A DNA stretch of 64,000 nucleotides from Desulfosarcina alkanivorans (GCF_009688945.1 NZ_AP021874.1:7110001-7174000); one strand, 5' to 3'. Counted from the first letter of the stretch, positions 54,523 to 63,757 are shown. The notes: a model not told the origin generated them from the letters alone. A program made the numbers and translations.

Positions 54523-55011
54523 ATGATCAAGGTGATCGGCATTGATCCCGGCCTGGCGGACACCGGCATCGGGATCGTCCGCGGCAGCGGGCTGAAGGTT
54601 CACGGTTATGCCTACGGCAACATTTCAACGTCGAAAGTGGACCCTGTCGCCTGCCGGCTGGAGCAGATCTATACGAAGATCTCCCGTGTTCTGGCCGACG
54701 AGAAGCCCGATCTCATGGTTCTCGAGGATGTCTTTTCCCTTGAAAAATATCCCAAGTCAGGTATCGTTTTAGGCAAGGTGTGCGGGGTACTGCTGCTGGC
54801 GGGTACCCAGTCGGGCGTCTCCTTGACGGAAGTCCCGGTGCGTCAGGCCAAGCAGATTCTTACCGGGAATGGCAACGCCACCAAAGAGCAGCTGGAACGG
54901 GCCGTGCGGAGCACCCTGTGCGCCCCGACACCCATCCGGCCCTTCCATGCATCGGATGCATTGGGATTGGCCCTGATCGGTCTGTTCCGGCATAACCCCA
55001 GGATGCCATGA
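54523..55011 (+). CDS. ruvC: Holliday junction resolvase RuvC
   Basis: 162 residues starting IKVIGIDPGLADTGIGIV, with catalytic Asp8, then Glu in VLEDVF and Asp residues in HASDALGLAL, the standard RuvC acidic tetrad. It cuts four-way junctions. It starts 78 bp after cpoB on the same strand and begins ruvC-ruvA-ruvB. Confidence 0.95.
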   Translation: MIKVIGIDPGLADTGIGIVRGSGLKVHGYAYGNISTSKVDPVACRLEQIYTKISRVLADEKPDLMVLEDVFSLEKYPKSGIVLGKVCGVLLLAGTQSGVSLTEVPVRQAKQILTGNGNATKEQLERAVRSTLCAPTPIRPFHASDALGLALIGLFRHNPRMP

Positions 55012-55132
55012 ACGCATTCTGATGCAGGACTTCATCCTCATCCCGGCGGCATACCGTGCCGGGGGCGTTGACGAAAAATAAAAATCTCCGTCGCCTTCGG
55101 CGGGGATATATTATCGGGCAGGCTGAAAAAAG

Positions 55133-55750
55133 ATGATCGGATACCTTGAGGGGCGATTGATGAAAAAGGAGCAGGACCGGATTCTGCTCCTGGTCAATCA
55201 GGTGGGATATGAAGTCCTTGTCCCGGTGGTGGTCATGGAGACCCTTGCGCCGAAAGCCATCGGCGATGAGGTGTCCCTGTACATCTATTACTATCAGACG
55301 GAGCGGCAGCCCAAACCGGTGCTGATCGGTTTCAACCTGGAGGCCGAAAAGGAATTTTTCCAGTATTTCATCTCCGTGGAGGCCATCGGGCCGATAAAGG
55401 CTGTAAAGGCATTGAATATTTCGGTGGGAGATATTGCCCATGCCATCGAGAGCGGTGACGTCAAGACCTTAAAGCAATTGAGCGGCATCGGTGCTCGTAC
55501 GGCCCATAAAATTGTGGCCTCGCTGCAGGGTAAAATGAACCGGTTCGCCCTCATCAGGCATGAGACAGACGGTCGTCCCGCCCCGGTTGATGAGGATTTT
55601 GTACAGATGGTAATGGATGTTCTGGTGTCACAGCTGGGATACAAAACCACCGACGCCCGGCAGATGATCGCTGACGCCGTGAAACGTGACAGCGCCATTT
55701 CGACGGCTGAACAATTGTTCGATGAAATATACCGGGGGCAGCGGCAGTAA
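55133..55750 (+). CDS. ruvA: Holliday junction branch-migration protein RuvA
   Basis: 205 residues with the OB-fold start MIGYLEGRLMKKEQDRILLLVNQVGYEV, two helix-hairpin-helix units (LLKQLSGIGARTAHKIV-like near 118) and the C-terminal domain III (EDFVQMVMDVLVSQLGYK). It sits as a tetramer on the junction and recruits RuvB. 121 bp after ruvC. Confidence 0.95.
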   Translation: MIGYLEGRLMKKEQDRILLLVNQVGYEVLVPVVVMETLAPKAIGDEVSLYIYYYQTERQPKPVLIGFNLEAEKEFFQYFISVEAIGPIKAVKALNISVGDIAHAIESGDVKTLKQLSGIGARTAHKIVASLQGKMNRFALIRHETDGRPAPVDEDFVQMVMDVLVSQLGYKTTDARQMIADAVKRDSAISTAEQLFDEIYRGQRQ

Positions 55751-55810
55751 GATCTTCATTGCCTGAACTGACGGTGCAGAGACGGTTGACCTCAACTTGT
55801 GGACCCACAG

Positions 55811-56851
55811 ATGCCTGATCGAATTCTCACTCACAGCTCGGATGACATGACCATCGTCGACGGTGCCCTGCAGTCCGACGACCGGGACCCGGATATCCTG
55901 TCCCTGCGTCCCGAACGGCTGGATGACTACGTGGGGCAGGCCGAGGTGGTGGAAACCCTGAAAATAGCCATCGAAGCCGCCAAGTTGAGAGGCGAACCCC
56001 TGGAGCACGTCCTTTTTCATGGCCCGCCGGGATTGGGGAAAACCACCCTGGCCCACATCATTGCCAATGAGATGGGCGGGACGCTGACCGTGACATCGGG
56101 GCCGGCACTGGAAAAAGGCGGGGACCTGATCGGGATACTCACGCACCTGAGTGAAGGGGACGTCCTCTTCGTGGATGAAATCCACCGGACACCCAAAACG
56201 GTGGAGGAATTTCTCTACCCGGCCATGGAAGATTTTGCCGTGGATTTTGTTTTCGACAAGGGGATCCATGCCCGCAGCCATCGCTACCGGCTGAAGTGCT
56301 TTACCCTGGTCGGGGCCACCACGCGGGTCGGGTTGCTCTCCGCACCGCTGCGGGACCGGTTCGGCATTTTTCGAAGTCTCGATTTTTACGGCCTCGATGA
56401 CCTGGTCCACATCACCACCCGGTCATCCGCCCTGCTGGATGTGGCCATCGACCCGCCCGGTGCCCTGGAACTGGCCAAACGCTCCCGGGGGACGCCCCGG
56501 ATCGTCAACCGGCTCTTGAAGCGGGTCCGGGATTTTGCCCAGGTGCGCGGCGACGGTACCATTTCGAAGTCGACCGTAGAGGCTGCCCTGGCGCTGGAGG
56601 GGGTGGACCACCAGGGCCTGACCCGGCTGGATCACCGCTACCTGAAAACCATCATCGACTATTACGGCGGCGGGCCGGTGGGCATTGAGGCCATCTCCGC
56701 CACCCTCCAGGAGGAGACCGACACCCTGGTGGATGTGGTGGAGCCTTACCTGCTCAAGATCGGCATGGTGATCCGCACCTCATCGGGGCGACGGACGTCT
56801 GAGGCGGCCTATCGCCATTTGGGTGTGCCCATGCAGCAGAAGCTCTTTTAG
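55811..56851 (+). CDS. ruvB: Holliday junction DNA helicase RuvB
   Basis: About 346 residues from ATG 55811 (a GTG four codons upstream is possible). Walker A GPPGLGKTTLAH near 61, Walker B LFVDEIHR near 117, sensor GATTRVGLLSAPLRDRFG and the winged-helix C-terminus (DHQGLTRLDHRYLKTIIDYYGGGPVGIEA). It drives branch migration with RuvA. Stop at 56851 is 4 bases before the next start. Confidence 0.97.
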   Translation: MPDRILTHSSDDMTIVDGALQSDDRDPDILSLRPERLDDYVGQAEVVETLKIAIEAAKLRGEPLEHVLFHGPPGLGKTTLAHIIANEMGGTLTVTSGPALEKGGDLIGILTHLSEGDVLFVDEIHRTPKTVEEFLYPAMEDFAVDFVFDKGIHARSHRYRLKCFTLVGATTRVGLLSAPLRDRFGIFRSLDFYGLDDLVHITTRSSALLDVAIDPPGALELAKRSRGTPRIVNRLLKRVRDFAQVRGDGTISKSTVEAALALEGVDHQGLTRLDHRYLKTIIDYYGGGPVGIEAISATLQEETDTLVDVVEPYLLKIGMVIRTSSGRRTSEAAYRHLGVPMQQKLF

Positions 56852-56855
56852 TGCG

Positions 56856-57689
56856 ATGCGCCTGATTACCCTGCTCACCGACTTCGGCGTCCAGGACGAG
56901 TACGCAGGCGTCATGAAGGGCGTGATTGCCGGCATCAATCCGGATGTCCGGATCGTGGATATCAGTCATCATATCGACCCCCAGGATGTGGTCCACGGGG
57001 CGTTTGTCCTGGCTGCCGCAGCCCCCTATTTCCCTGACGGAACCGTTCACGTGGCGGTGGTGGACCCGGGTGTGGGCGGCAGCCGCCGTATCCTGGCTGT
57101 GGAATGCGGCGGGCATCTTTTTGTGGTGCCGGACAATGGCCTGTTAGAGCGCGTAATGGCCCTTCAACCGGTCGGCAGGGTTGTCCGGGTGGCTGATCCG
57201 CGCTACTGTCTGGACGCGGTGAGCCATACGTTTCATGGCCGGGATATTTTCGCCCCCGTGGCCGCCCATCTGACCGCCGGATTGCCGTTGAACGAACTGG
57301 GGCCGATCGTTGACCGGCCAAGCATGGTTTCCGGAGTGGTTCCCCGGTGTCGTTTCGCTTCGGCGGATACTGTCGTCGGCGCGGTGGTGGCATCGGATCG
57401 ATTCGGCAATTTGATGACCACCATCGATGCCGCCGCCATCGACCGGTTGCATCGGCAGGCGGGTGGCAAACCGATCGTGGTGGAACTGGCCGGCAAACCG
57501 ATAGGCGGCCTTGTGGCGTTTTATGACCAGGCGGCCGAGGGGGCACCGCTGGCCCTGGTCGGCAGTCGGGGGCTGTTGGAAATTTCGGTGCGCTGCGGCA
57601 ACGCACGGCAGGTACTGAACGCTCAGAAAAATGATGTGGTGCGGGTTGGCCCGGCCTCAACCGGTCACCCGCCGGGGGGACAAGGATGA
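56856..57689 (+). CDS. SAM hydroxide adenosyltransferase (SAM hydrolase, DUF62)
   Basis: About 277 residues from ATG 56856, opening MRLITLLTDFGVQDEYAGVMKG. The DUF62 motifs are seen: DIT-like DISHHIDPQDVVHGAF, FVVPDNGLL, and the DRFGNLMTTI segment near 195. Family members hydrolyse S-adenosylmethionine to adenosine and methionine, or add halide or hydroxide. It is tightly linked behind ruvB and before the membrane-anchored protein, but a functional tie to either is not apparent. Confidence 0.9.
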   Translation: MRLITLLTDFGVQDEYAGVMKGVIAGINPDVRIVDISHHIDPQDVVHGAFVLAAAAPYFPDGTVHVAVVDPGVGGSRRILAVECGGHLFVVPDNGLLERVMALQPVGRVVRVADPRYCLDAVSHTFHGRDIFAPVAAHLTAGLPLNELGPIVDRPSMVSGVVPRCRFASADTVVGAVVASDRFGNLMTTIDAAAIDRLHRQAGGKPIVVELAGKPIGGLVAFYDQAAEGAPLALVGSRGLLEISVRCGNARQVLNAQKNDVVRVGPASTGHPPGGQG

Positions 57690-57717
57690 CCGACGGATAC
57701 CTGAGGAAAGCCTGATC

Positions 57718-58890
57718 ATGGCAAAACCCGAAAAGCGGTGGCAGCTTTTGCTGGTGGCGGACGACGGACGAATCATCCCCTTCAAGCGCGTCAAAGGGAT
57801 GCTGCTGGCGCTGTTGATTCTGCTGATTGTCCTGGCACTGTTCTGTGCCGGTCTGGCGTGGCAGCTGACTGCCGAAAAAGTCCGGCATCACCGGACCTCG
57901 CTGCAACTGGCCGATGCCAGCCGCCAGATGGTCGACTACAAAAGCAAGCATGAATTGATCGCTGCTGAACTGGTTCTGGCCGAAGCCCGAATGGAAAAAG
58001 CGGGATTGCCGGTCCCCCGGCGAACGGCGCGTATCCCCCGGCAGGCCCCCGGGAAAACTGCCGATGGCACCAACGGGGACGGTGGGAAAAAGCCCGCCTC
58101 TGAAATCGCTGCCGGCCCGATGGTCACTGATTCGGCTGTCGAGAAAGCTGCCGCGACAACCGTCCCCGATCCCGTTCAAGCGATCGCGCCGGAGAAAAAA
58201 AAGGCTCCGGCGCCGCCCGAACCGGAGAAGCCGGCCGTGGAAATCGGTGATCTTGAGGTGACCCACGACGCCGCAAAGAAGATCCTGCTGGCGCGATTCC
58301 GGGTAAAGAACACCGGCCCCCGGTCGTCGCCGGTCGCCGGCCGGTGTGTGGTGGTGCTGAAAAATGACCTTGCCGATGCCGCCACCTGGCTGGGCATGCC
58401 AGGTGTCACTCTGGTGGACGGCAAGCCCGACGGAAAACGGGGGCAGGCATTCAAGATCTCCAGATTCAGAGACATGGAGATCAAGGCTGCCGGGCAGGCG
58501 GACCCCTCCGCCTTCAAACATGCGGCCGTTTATGTGTTCGATACTTCCGGCAGGTTGATTTCAACCAAAGATTTTACGATCAATCTTCCTGCACCGAAGC
58601 CGGAGCCCGAACCTGCACCCGAGCCGGAGCCTAAACCGGCGGCCGAACCGGCGCCGCCGGCATCACCGCCTGAAGCCGTTCAGCCGCCGGCACCCCCTGA
58701 GCCCGCTGCGTCCCCGGCACCCGGCGGGGACTCGGGACCGGCACCGGGTAAAGGGCCGGCCGCCGCCATCCCGGATGCCGCTGCCGGCGCTGCATTGCCG
58801 TCGGGTCCGGCGGCCGTGCCGGTCGATGACCCATCGCTGACCGACCCGGTTGAACCGGTAAAAGAAGAAGACACCCGGTCCCGATTCTAA
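57718..58890 (+). CDS. membrane-anchored proline-rich protein, function unknown
   Basis: ATG 57718 is chosen as the start because the frame upstream lies within the previous gene. The 390-residue product has a cytoplasmic N-terminus, a membrane helix at about 28-48 (LLALLILLIVLALFCAGLAW), a coiled-coil-like stretch (about 50-90) and a periplasmic domain about 175-285 with a VAGRCVVVLKND core. The C-terminal 110 residues are dominated by Pro/Ala/Glu repeats (PEPEPAPEPEPKP). I do not recognise the family. It is 28 bp after the SAM hydrolase and 68 bp before the bactofilin gene, so an envelope or cytoskeletal role is plausible. Confidence 0.75.
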   Translation: MAKPEKRWQLLLVADDGRIIPFKRVKGMLLALLILLIVLALFCAGLAWQLTAEKVRHHRTSLQLADASRQMVDYKSKHELIAAELVLAEARMEKAGLPVPRRTARIPRQAPGKTADGTNGDGGKKPASEIAAGPMVTDSAVEKAAATTVPDPVQAIAPEKKKAPAPPEPEKPAVEIGDLEVTHDAAKKILLARFRVKNTGPRSSPVAGRCVVVLKNDLADAATWLGMPGVTLVDGKPDGKRGQAFKISRFRDMEIKAAGQADPSAFKHAAVYVFDTSGRLISTKDFTINLPAPKPEPEPAPEPEPKPAAEPAPPASPPEAVQPPAPPEPAASPAPGGDSGPAPGKGPAAAIPDAAAGAALPSGPAAVPVDDPSLTDPVEPVKEEDTRSRF

Positions 58891-58958
58891 CCCTGCGGGG
58901 GAAAATCATCCGGCCGGATTGAACCCCAGTATGGGACACCGTTATCAGGAGAGCGGAT

Positions 58959-59300
58959 GTGAAGGACAAGGGCAATACATTTTCCATCATCGACAAGGGG
59001 ATGACCGTCGACGGGTCCCTGGAGGGCAAGGGCAACCTGGTGGTCAAGGGCATGGTCAAAGGCACCCTTGTGGGCGAAAGCGTGGTTATCAGTGAAGAGG
59101 GACAAGTCGCGGCAGACACCAGAGTCGAAACCATGACGGTGGGCGGCAGCTTTGACGGCCGGGTGGAAACCTCGGGGCAACTGGTGATTCTTGCCACGGG
59201 AAGATGCACCGGCGAAATTTTATGCGGGGACCTGGTCGTTGAGGCCGGAGGCCGCCTGGATGCCCGGGTGACCTGCACCCGTCCGGCCAACCCCAAATAG
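58959..59300 (+). CDS. bactofilin-family cytoskeletal protein
   Basis: 113 residues starting with GTG after GGAGAGCG. The central beta-helix core repeats short hydrophobic strands: TVDGSLEGKGNLVVKGMVKGTLVGE, then MTVGGSFDGRVETSGQLVIL and DLVVEAGGRLDARVTC. Bactofilins polymerise into membrane-associated filaments that position wall enzymes or chromosome proteins. It is the last gene of the tol-ruv-bactofilin plus-strand run. No M23 peptidase gene, a common partner, is nearby. Confidence 0.9.
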   Translation: MKDKGNTFSIIDKGMTVDGSLEGKGNLVVKGMVKGTLVGESVVISEEGQVAADTRVETMTVGGSFDGRVETSGQLVILATGRCTGEILCGDLVVEAGGRLDARVTCTRPANPK

Positions 59301-59311
59301 CGCGGCCAATT

Positions 59312-59935
59312 TCACCGGCCGTCCGTGCCGCCCGTTTCGAACCGGTGGCAGTGACGTTCGAAGGGGATGCTGACGGCCTTAAAATTGTCGAAGGTCACGT
59401 CACGGAACGGGAGCTCTTCCTTTTCGCGCAGGACTTCGAATATTCCCAGGTAGCTGTAAAGGATCCGACGATCCCATTGCAGTCCCAGGTCGCGGACCAT
59501 CAGCATGATGGCATCCGGTTCGCCTTCGATCTCAAGAAACCGGCCAAAGGGCATGGTGTCCAGGCACAAGGTGACGCCCTCCGCCTGCCAGGTTTCGCGC
59601 CATTTCTCGTAGGTCTGGCGGCGGCGATAACCCAGGGCATTCAAGATGGCCTCCATGGTGTCGAAATCGCTGACGCCGACTTCCAGTTCCCGGAAACGTT
59701 TGAAACGGGTGCCGGCTGTCGGTGGCGGGGACTTGAAGGTGAGGGTCGCACCCACGTCTTTTCTTAATCGCAGCAGACAGTGGCGCTCCAGCAGTCGGTT
59801 GTCCCCGGTGTCGTAGCGTGCATTGATCTCGAGGGTTTGCCGGCGGATGCACAGGGCGCCGAGATCCAGGAAACGACCCCGCAGGTCGTCAAAATCGGAG
59901 ATGTGGAATTTCAGCTCGATTTCAATGTGATCCAT
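59312..59935 (-). CDS. CYTH-domain (class IV adenylate cyclase / triphosphatase-like) protein
   Basis: ATG 59935 is chosen (MDHIEIELKFHISDF), since EIELKF is the CYTH ExExK signature and the frame upstream is only noise. The 207 residues contain the tunnel-fold charged strands: RRQTLEINARYDTGDN, LLRLRKDVGATLTFKSP, RFRELEVGVSDF and FLEIEGEPDAI. CYTH enzymes are triphosphatases, thiamine-triphosphatases or class IV adenylate cyclases; motifs alone do not decide which. It faces the bactofilin gene from the other strand. Confidence 0.88.
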   Translation of the reverse strand: MDHIEIELKFHISDFDDLRGRFLDLGALCIRRQTLEINARYDTGDNRLLERHCLLRLRKDVGATLTFKSPPPTAGTRFKRFRELEVGVSDFDTMEAILNALGYRRRQTYEKWRETWQAEGVTLCLDTMPFGRFLEIEGEPDAIMLMVRDLGLQWDRRILYSYLGIFEVLREKEELPFRDVTFDNFKAVSIPFERHCHRFETGGTDGR

Positions 59936-60170
59936 TGTTTCGGATTCATTGCAGAATTGATCGCCGATGTCAAACCCGGAAGGTCCCGGACAACAAGGCG
60001 GCCATTTTCCAATTGATGGCAGATGGGCGCAAGGTCCCCGGGGTGGAAGAAATGAGGTCGTTTTCTGGTGATGACAACGACAACAACATGGATAAGGGGT
60101 CGGCATGCAATCCGCCATTTGAAAGCACTGCCTGACAGCACGGGACCCCCCGCTGGCCCAACTTTTTTCC

Positions 60171-60199
60171 TTGACACCCATGGGAATATCTATTAATAG
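60171..60199 (+). promoter_or_regulatory. sigma-70-type promoter of rplM-rpsI
   Basis: TTGACA at 60171-60176 and TAATAG at 60194-60199 with 17-base spacing, about 36 bp before the rplM start. It resembles strong ribosomal-protein promoters. Confidence 0.65.
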
Positions 60200-60234
60200 T
60201 CCCTGATTCTAAGAAACGAACAGGAGCTGAAACG

Positions 60235-60669
60235 GTGAAAAAATATACTTACAGCGCAAAAAATTCTGACAATCTGGACAAATGGTGGGTCGTCGACGCC
60301 GAAGGTGCCATTCTTGGCCGGCTGGCCTCCCAGGTCGCCGCCACACTGCGTGGCAAGCATAACCCGCTTTATACACCCCATGCAGATCTGGGGGATTCGG
60401 TGGTCGTGATCAATGCCGAGAAAATCGTACTGACCGGCAGAAAAATGGAGCAGAAAAATTACTACCGTCACAGCGGCTACATTGGCGGATTGAAAACCAT
60501 TACCGCCAAAAAGCTGATCGAAAAACGTCCTGAGGATGTGATCCGTTTCGCCGTGAAGGGAATGCTTCCCAAAAACAGCCTGGGACGCAAGCTGTTCAAA
60601 AAGCTTAAGGTCTATGCCGGGGATCAGCATCCTCATGAGGCCCAGCAACCGGAAACGATGAGCATCTGA
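60235..60669 (+). CDS. rplM: 50S ribosomal protein L13
   Basis: 144 residues with the L13 landmarks WWVVDAEGAILGRLASQVA, NPLYTPHADLGDSVVVINA, KNYYRHSGYIGGLK and GMLPKNSLGRK. The start is GTG at 60235 after AGGAGC, as in the usual rplM-rpsI pair. Part of the large ribosomal subunit, one of the first proteins assembled. Confidence 0.97.
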   Translation: MKKYTYSAKNSDNLDKWWVVDAEGAILGRLASQVAATLRGKHNPLYTPHADLGDSVVVINAEKIVLTGRKMEQKNYYRHSGYIGGLKTITAKKLIEKRPEDVIRFAVKGMLPKNSLGRKLFKKLKVYAGDQHPHEAQQPETMSI

Positions 60670-60715
60670 TCAGTTTAGGGCAACCATAGAATAACGTTGA
60701 TTACTGGGGAATTTC

Positions 60716-61111
60716 ATGGCAACAGAAAAATTAAATTACGCTACCGGAAAACGAAAGAGTGCCATCGCAAGAACGTGGATCAAACCCGGCACGGGCGTCA
60801 TCACTGTTAACGGTCAACCTGCGGATGAGTACTTTACCGTGAGCACGGCGAGGACCATCCTGCGTCAACCGCTGGCCCTGACCAATAATCTGGACGCCTT
60901 TGATATCAAGGTCAAAGTTCACGGCGGCGGTATTTCCGGCCAGGCCGGCGCCGTTCGTCATGGCATCACCAAGGCATTGATCCTGTTTGACCCGGACTTG
61001 AGGCCTTCCTTGAAACGGGCCGGTTTCGTAAAGCGCGACCCGAGAGAAAAAGAGAGAAAGAAATACGGACAGAAGGGCGCCCGGGCCCGCTTCCAATTCT
61101 CCAAGCGTTAA
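60716..61111 (+). CDS. rpsI: 30S ribosomal protein S9
   Basis: 131 residues with ATGKRKSAIARTWIKPGTG, NGQPADEYF, GGGISGQAGAVRHGI and the C-terminal ARARFQFSKR that reaches the P site. Follows rplM by 46 bp; the same operon. A terminator lies 23 bp downstream. Confidence 0.97.
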   Translation: MATEKLNYATGKRKSAIARTWIKPGTGVITVNGQPADEYFTVSTARTILRQPLALTNNLDAFDIKVKVHGGGISGQAGAVRHGITKALILFDPDLRPSLKRAGFVKRDPREKERKKYGQKGARARFQFSKR

Positions 61112-61133
61112 TATTCTCCATCCGTTCGTTTAC

Positions 61134-61164
61134 AAAGGGAGCAGATCGGTTCTGCTCCCTTTTT
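61134..61164. terminator. bidirectional Rho-independent terminator
   Basis: AAAGGGAGCAGA (61134-61145) pairs with TCTGCTCCCTTT (61151-61162), followed by T residues. It ends rpsI and the convergent peptidase gene. Confidence 0.92.
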
Positions 61165-61200
61165 GTGTTTGATGAAACCCGCCGGCGCCGAATCCCGATC

Positions 61201-62400
61201 CTACACCGATACAATGCCCTGCTCGGCATGGGTCAACTGATCGAGACCGTCCTTCGAGACCACGTGGGTGTTCTCGATTCCGACAACCCCTTTTCCGGGA
61301 AAGATCAGCTTCGGTTCGAGTGCGACCACCATTCCTTCCTCCAATCGGGTTTCCTGTCCCCTGGCAATAAATGGGAATTCATCCAGTTCCAGCCCCACGC
61401 CGTGGCCGATGAATTGTATCCGGTCTGAACCGGCACCCATGAAATGCTCACTCAGGCCTTTTTCGGCGGCGATTTCCATCGCCGCCGAATAGAGCCGGCC
61501 GGCCGAGGTGCCCGGCGTCGCCATGGCTTTGATTCGCTCCTGGAGGTCCAGCATATGATGATGGGCCGCCACCAGCTTCTGCGGGGGGCGGCCGACCGTG
61601 TATATTCGCGTGTGGTCGCTGATGTACCCCTTCCAGGCAAACACATAGTCCAGTAAAATGGGTTCGTTGCGACGAATTTTTCTGAAACTCGGCCCCTGTG
61701 CCACGGCGGCGTTGACCGCTGCACCACCTGTTGGAGACGCCAGGTAACTGGGAACCGCGGCGGCGGGACCGGCCATGAGATGACCATAAAACATCTCGGC
61801 GCCCCACAGCCGCATGCGAACGATGCCCTGGTGGCCCAGCCGGCGGGCCTGCGCTTCAACCAAACCGGCCAGTTCGATTTCCGTCATGCCCGCCTTCAAA
61901 AGGGTGGGCATCGCTTCGGCCACCTGGTCGGAGAAAGCGGCCGCTTCCCGTATCAGGGCTAATTCATAATCGGATTTGACGGCCCGGACCATGCGGATGG
62001 GAAGGGATACATCCCGGACGTCCAGGTCGGGAAACAGCTTCCGGTAATAAAAATAATTGTTGGCCGGCAGGACATCCAGTTCCATGCCCATTACCGCCGG
62101 TGGCTTCAGGCCGCTGTCCTGTATCAGCGTCATCAGGGCTTTGGGGCTGTTCAGCGGGACGATCCGTGACAGAGGGGATTCCGACCGGGCGCGTGCCAGG
62201 CTTTTGCGGACCATGAGCAGCGGCTTGCCCTGCGCCGGTATGTAAAGGTGCGACTGTTGGATGGTTCCCGAGAAATAAAAAAGATCCGTGTTCTGCAGGA
62301 TCAGGGCGCCGTCAATCTCTGCCGCCATCAGCCGCCGCTGGAGTTTTTTAATGCGTTCGTCGATTTCCGCCTTCGGTGTGGAATGGTCTTGCTCGATCAT
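61201..62400 (-). CDS. M24-family metallopeptidase (Xaa-Pro aminopeptidase-like)
   Basis: 399 residues. An N-terminal creatinase-like domain (DGALILQNTDLFYFSG) is followed by the pita-bread catalytic domain. The five metal ligands are visible: Asp in ILLDYVFAWKG, Asp in YISDHTRIY, His in FIGHGVGLELDEF, Glu in LEPKLIF and Glu in GIENTHVV. Relatives cleave Xaa-Pro dipeptides or act on other N-terminal Pro bonds. It is monocistronic and may supply peptides or amino acids alongside the neighbouring ABC importer, but that link is only by position. Confidence 0.92.
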   Translation of the reverse strand: MIEQDHSTPKAEIDERIKKLQRRLMAAEIDGALILQNTDLFYFSGTIQQSHLYIPAQGKPLLMVRKSLARARSESPLSRIVPLNSPKALMTLIQDSGLKPPAVMGMELDVLPANNYFYYRKLFPDLDVRDVSLPIRMVRAVKSDYELALIREAAAFSDQVAEAMPTLLKAGMTEIELAGLVEAQARRLGHQGIVRMRLWGAEMFYGHLMAGPAAAVPSYLASPTGGAAVNAAVAQGPSFRKIRRNEPILLDYVFAWKGYISDHTRIYTVGRPPQKLVAAHHHMLDLQERIKAMATPGTSAGRLYSAAMEIAAEKGLSEHFMGAGSDRIQFIGHGVGLELDEFPFIARGQETRLEEGMVVALEPKLIFPGKGVVGIENTHVVSKDGLDQLTHAEQGIVSV

Positions 62401-62731
62401 TGGGTGAGGTCCTTTTTTGAGTTTTACGGGCCGTTTAGGAAAACACAGGTGCAGTGGTACCGTTTAAATAGGACGCAAGACCGCCCCAAGTCAAGTGCCG
62501 GCGATTGGCGTCGTGCCCTTAATCCAGGGGACCTTGCGTTGACGCCGGTTCTCCTGCCGGCGCACGACATTGTCGATGAGCCTCAAAAAAAAACGCATTG
62601 CCGGCGGTTTCTTGAAAAGGAAGAGTCATTGATGTATGATCGTTTATCAATAAAAAAAGATTTTCGTCCTCATTTATCGGGTACACCCAATGGGGAACGG
62701 TTGCCTGCCGCCATAACGAAACCATATTGCC

Positions 62732-63757
62732 ATGACCGCTTATTTTATCCGTCGATTTTTGCTGATCGTGCCCACATTTCTCGGTATCACCATACTGATT
62801 TTTGTGATTACCCGGTTCGTTCCCGGCGGGCCCATCGAACGGATCATCGCACAGGCCCAGCAGCAGGCACTGGAAGGGGGCGGCGCGGCCGTTTCCGAAA
62901 CGGTTCAGCGCCAGCCGCTGTCCGACGATCAGATCGACCTGCTGAAAAAGTACTACGGGTTCGATAAACCGGTGTTCGTCAGCTACCTCTCCTGGCTGGG
63001 AAAACTGGTGCGTGGCGATCTGGGCATTTCCACCCGCTATTACGACCCGGTATGGGAGATGATCCGCGAACGGATTCCCATTTCCCTTTATTTTGGCCTC
63101 TTGACCCTGATTGCCACCTACGGGGTCTGTATCCCGTTGGGCATCGCCAAGGCCATCCGCCACAAAAGCGCCTTTGACGACGCATCTTCGGTTCTCGTTT
63201 TCGTGGGCTATGCCATCCCCGGGTGGGTGGCGGGGATCCTGATGATCCTGGTGTTTGCCTCCCATTGGGAGATCTTTCCGCTGGGAGAACTGGTCAGTGA
63301 GAACTTTGACACCATGTCTTTTTGGGAAAAAACCATCGACCTGGCATGGCACTCGCTGCTGCCGCTGACCGCCTACCTGATCGGCGCCTTCAGTTTCATG
63401 ACATTTCTGATGAAAAACACCCTCATGGACAACCTGGCGGCAGATTATGTGAGAACGGCCATGGCCAAGGGGCTCACTTTCCGGCGGGCCGTCTTCGGCC
63501 ATGCCCTGAGAAACAGCCTGATACCCGTTGCCACCACCTTCGGCAACAATATCAGCGTCATCCTGTCCGGATCCTTTCTGGTGGAAAAGGTGTTCAACAT
63601 CGACGGCATGGGCCTGCTGGGCTACGAATCGGTGGTCGAGCGCGACTACCCCGTTGTCATGGGGGTGCTGGCCATCTCCAGCGTGTTGTTCCTTGTGGGA
63701 AACATTCTGTCCGACATGTGCGTGGCAGCCGTGGATCCGCGGGTAAAATTCGAATAG
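62732..63757 (+). CDS. peptide-type ABC transporter permease (YejB-like)
   Basis: 341 residues with the DppB/OppB family pattern: MTAYFIRRFLLIVPTFLGITILIFVITRF at the start, a long periplasmic loop (ERIIAQAQQQALEGGGAAVSET), six membrane helices and the EAA-type segment DYVRTAMAKGLTFRRAVFGHALRNSLIP near 245. The length and N-terminal loop fit YejB. Together with the next gene it should form the membrane part of an oligopeptide or microcin-type importer. The binding protein and ATPase are not in the window. Confidence 0.9.
   Translation: MTAYFIRRFLLIVPTFLGITILIFVITRFVPGGPIERIIAQAQQQALEGGGAAVSETVQRQPLSDDQIDLLKKYYGFDKPVFVSYLSWLGKLVRGDLGISTRYYDPVWEMIRERIPISLYFGLLTLIATYGVCIPLGIAKAIRHKSAFDDASSVLVFVGYAIPGWVAGILMILVFASHWEIFPLGELVSENFDTMSFWEKTIDLAWHSLLPLTAYLIGAFSFMTFLMKNTLMDNLAADYVRTAMAKGLTFRRAVFGHALRNSLIPVATTFGNNISVILSGSFLVEKVFNIDGMGLLGYESVVERDYPVVMGVLAISSVLFLVGNILSDMCVAAVDPRVKFE

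Noticed and set aside
56962..58521. 519-codon minus-strand frame
   Set aside because: It runs opposite the SAM hydrolase and the Pro-rich membrane protein. The product is Pro/Arg/Gly-rich with no start signal, as expected for antisense of GC-rich coding DNA.
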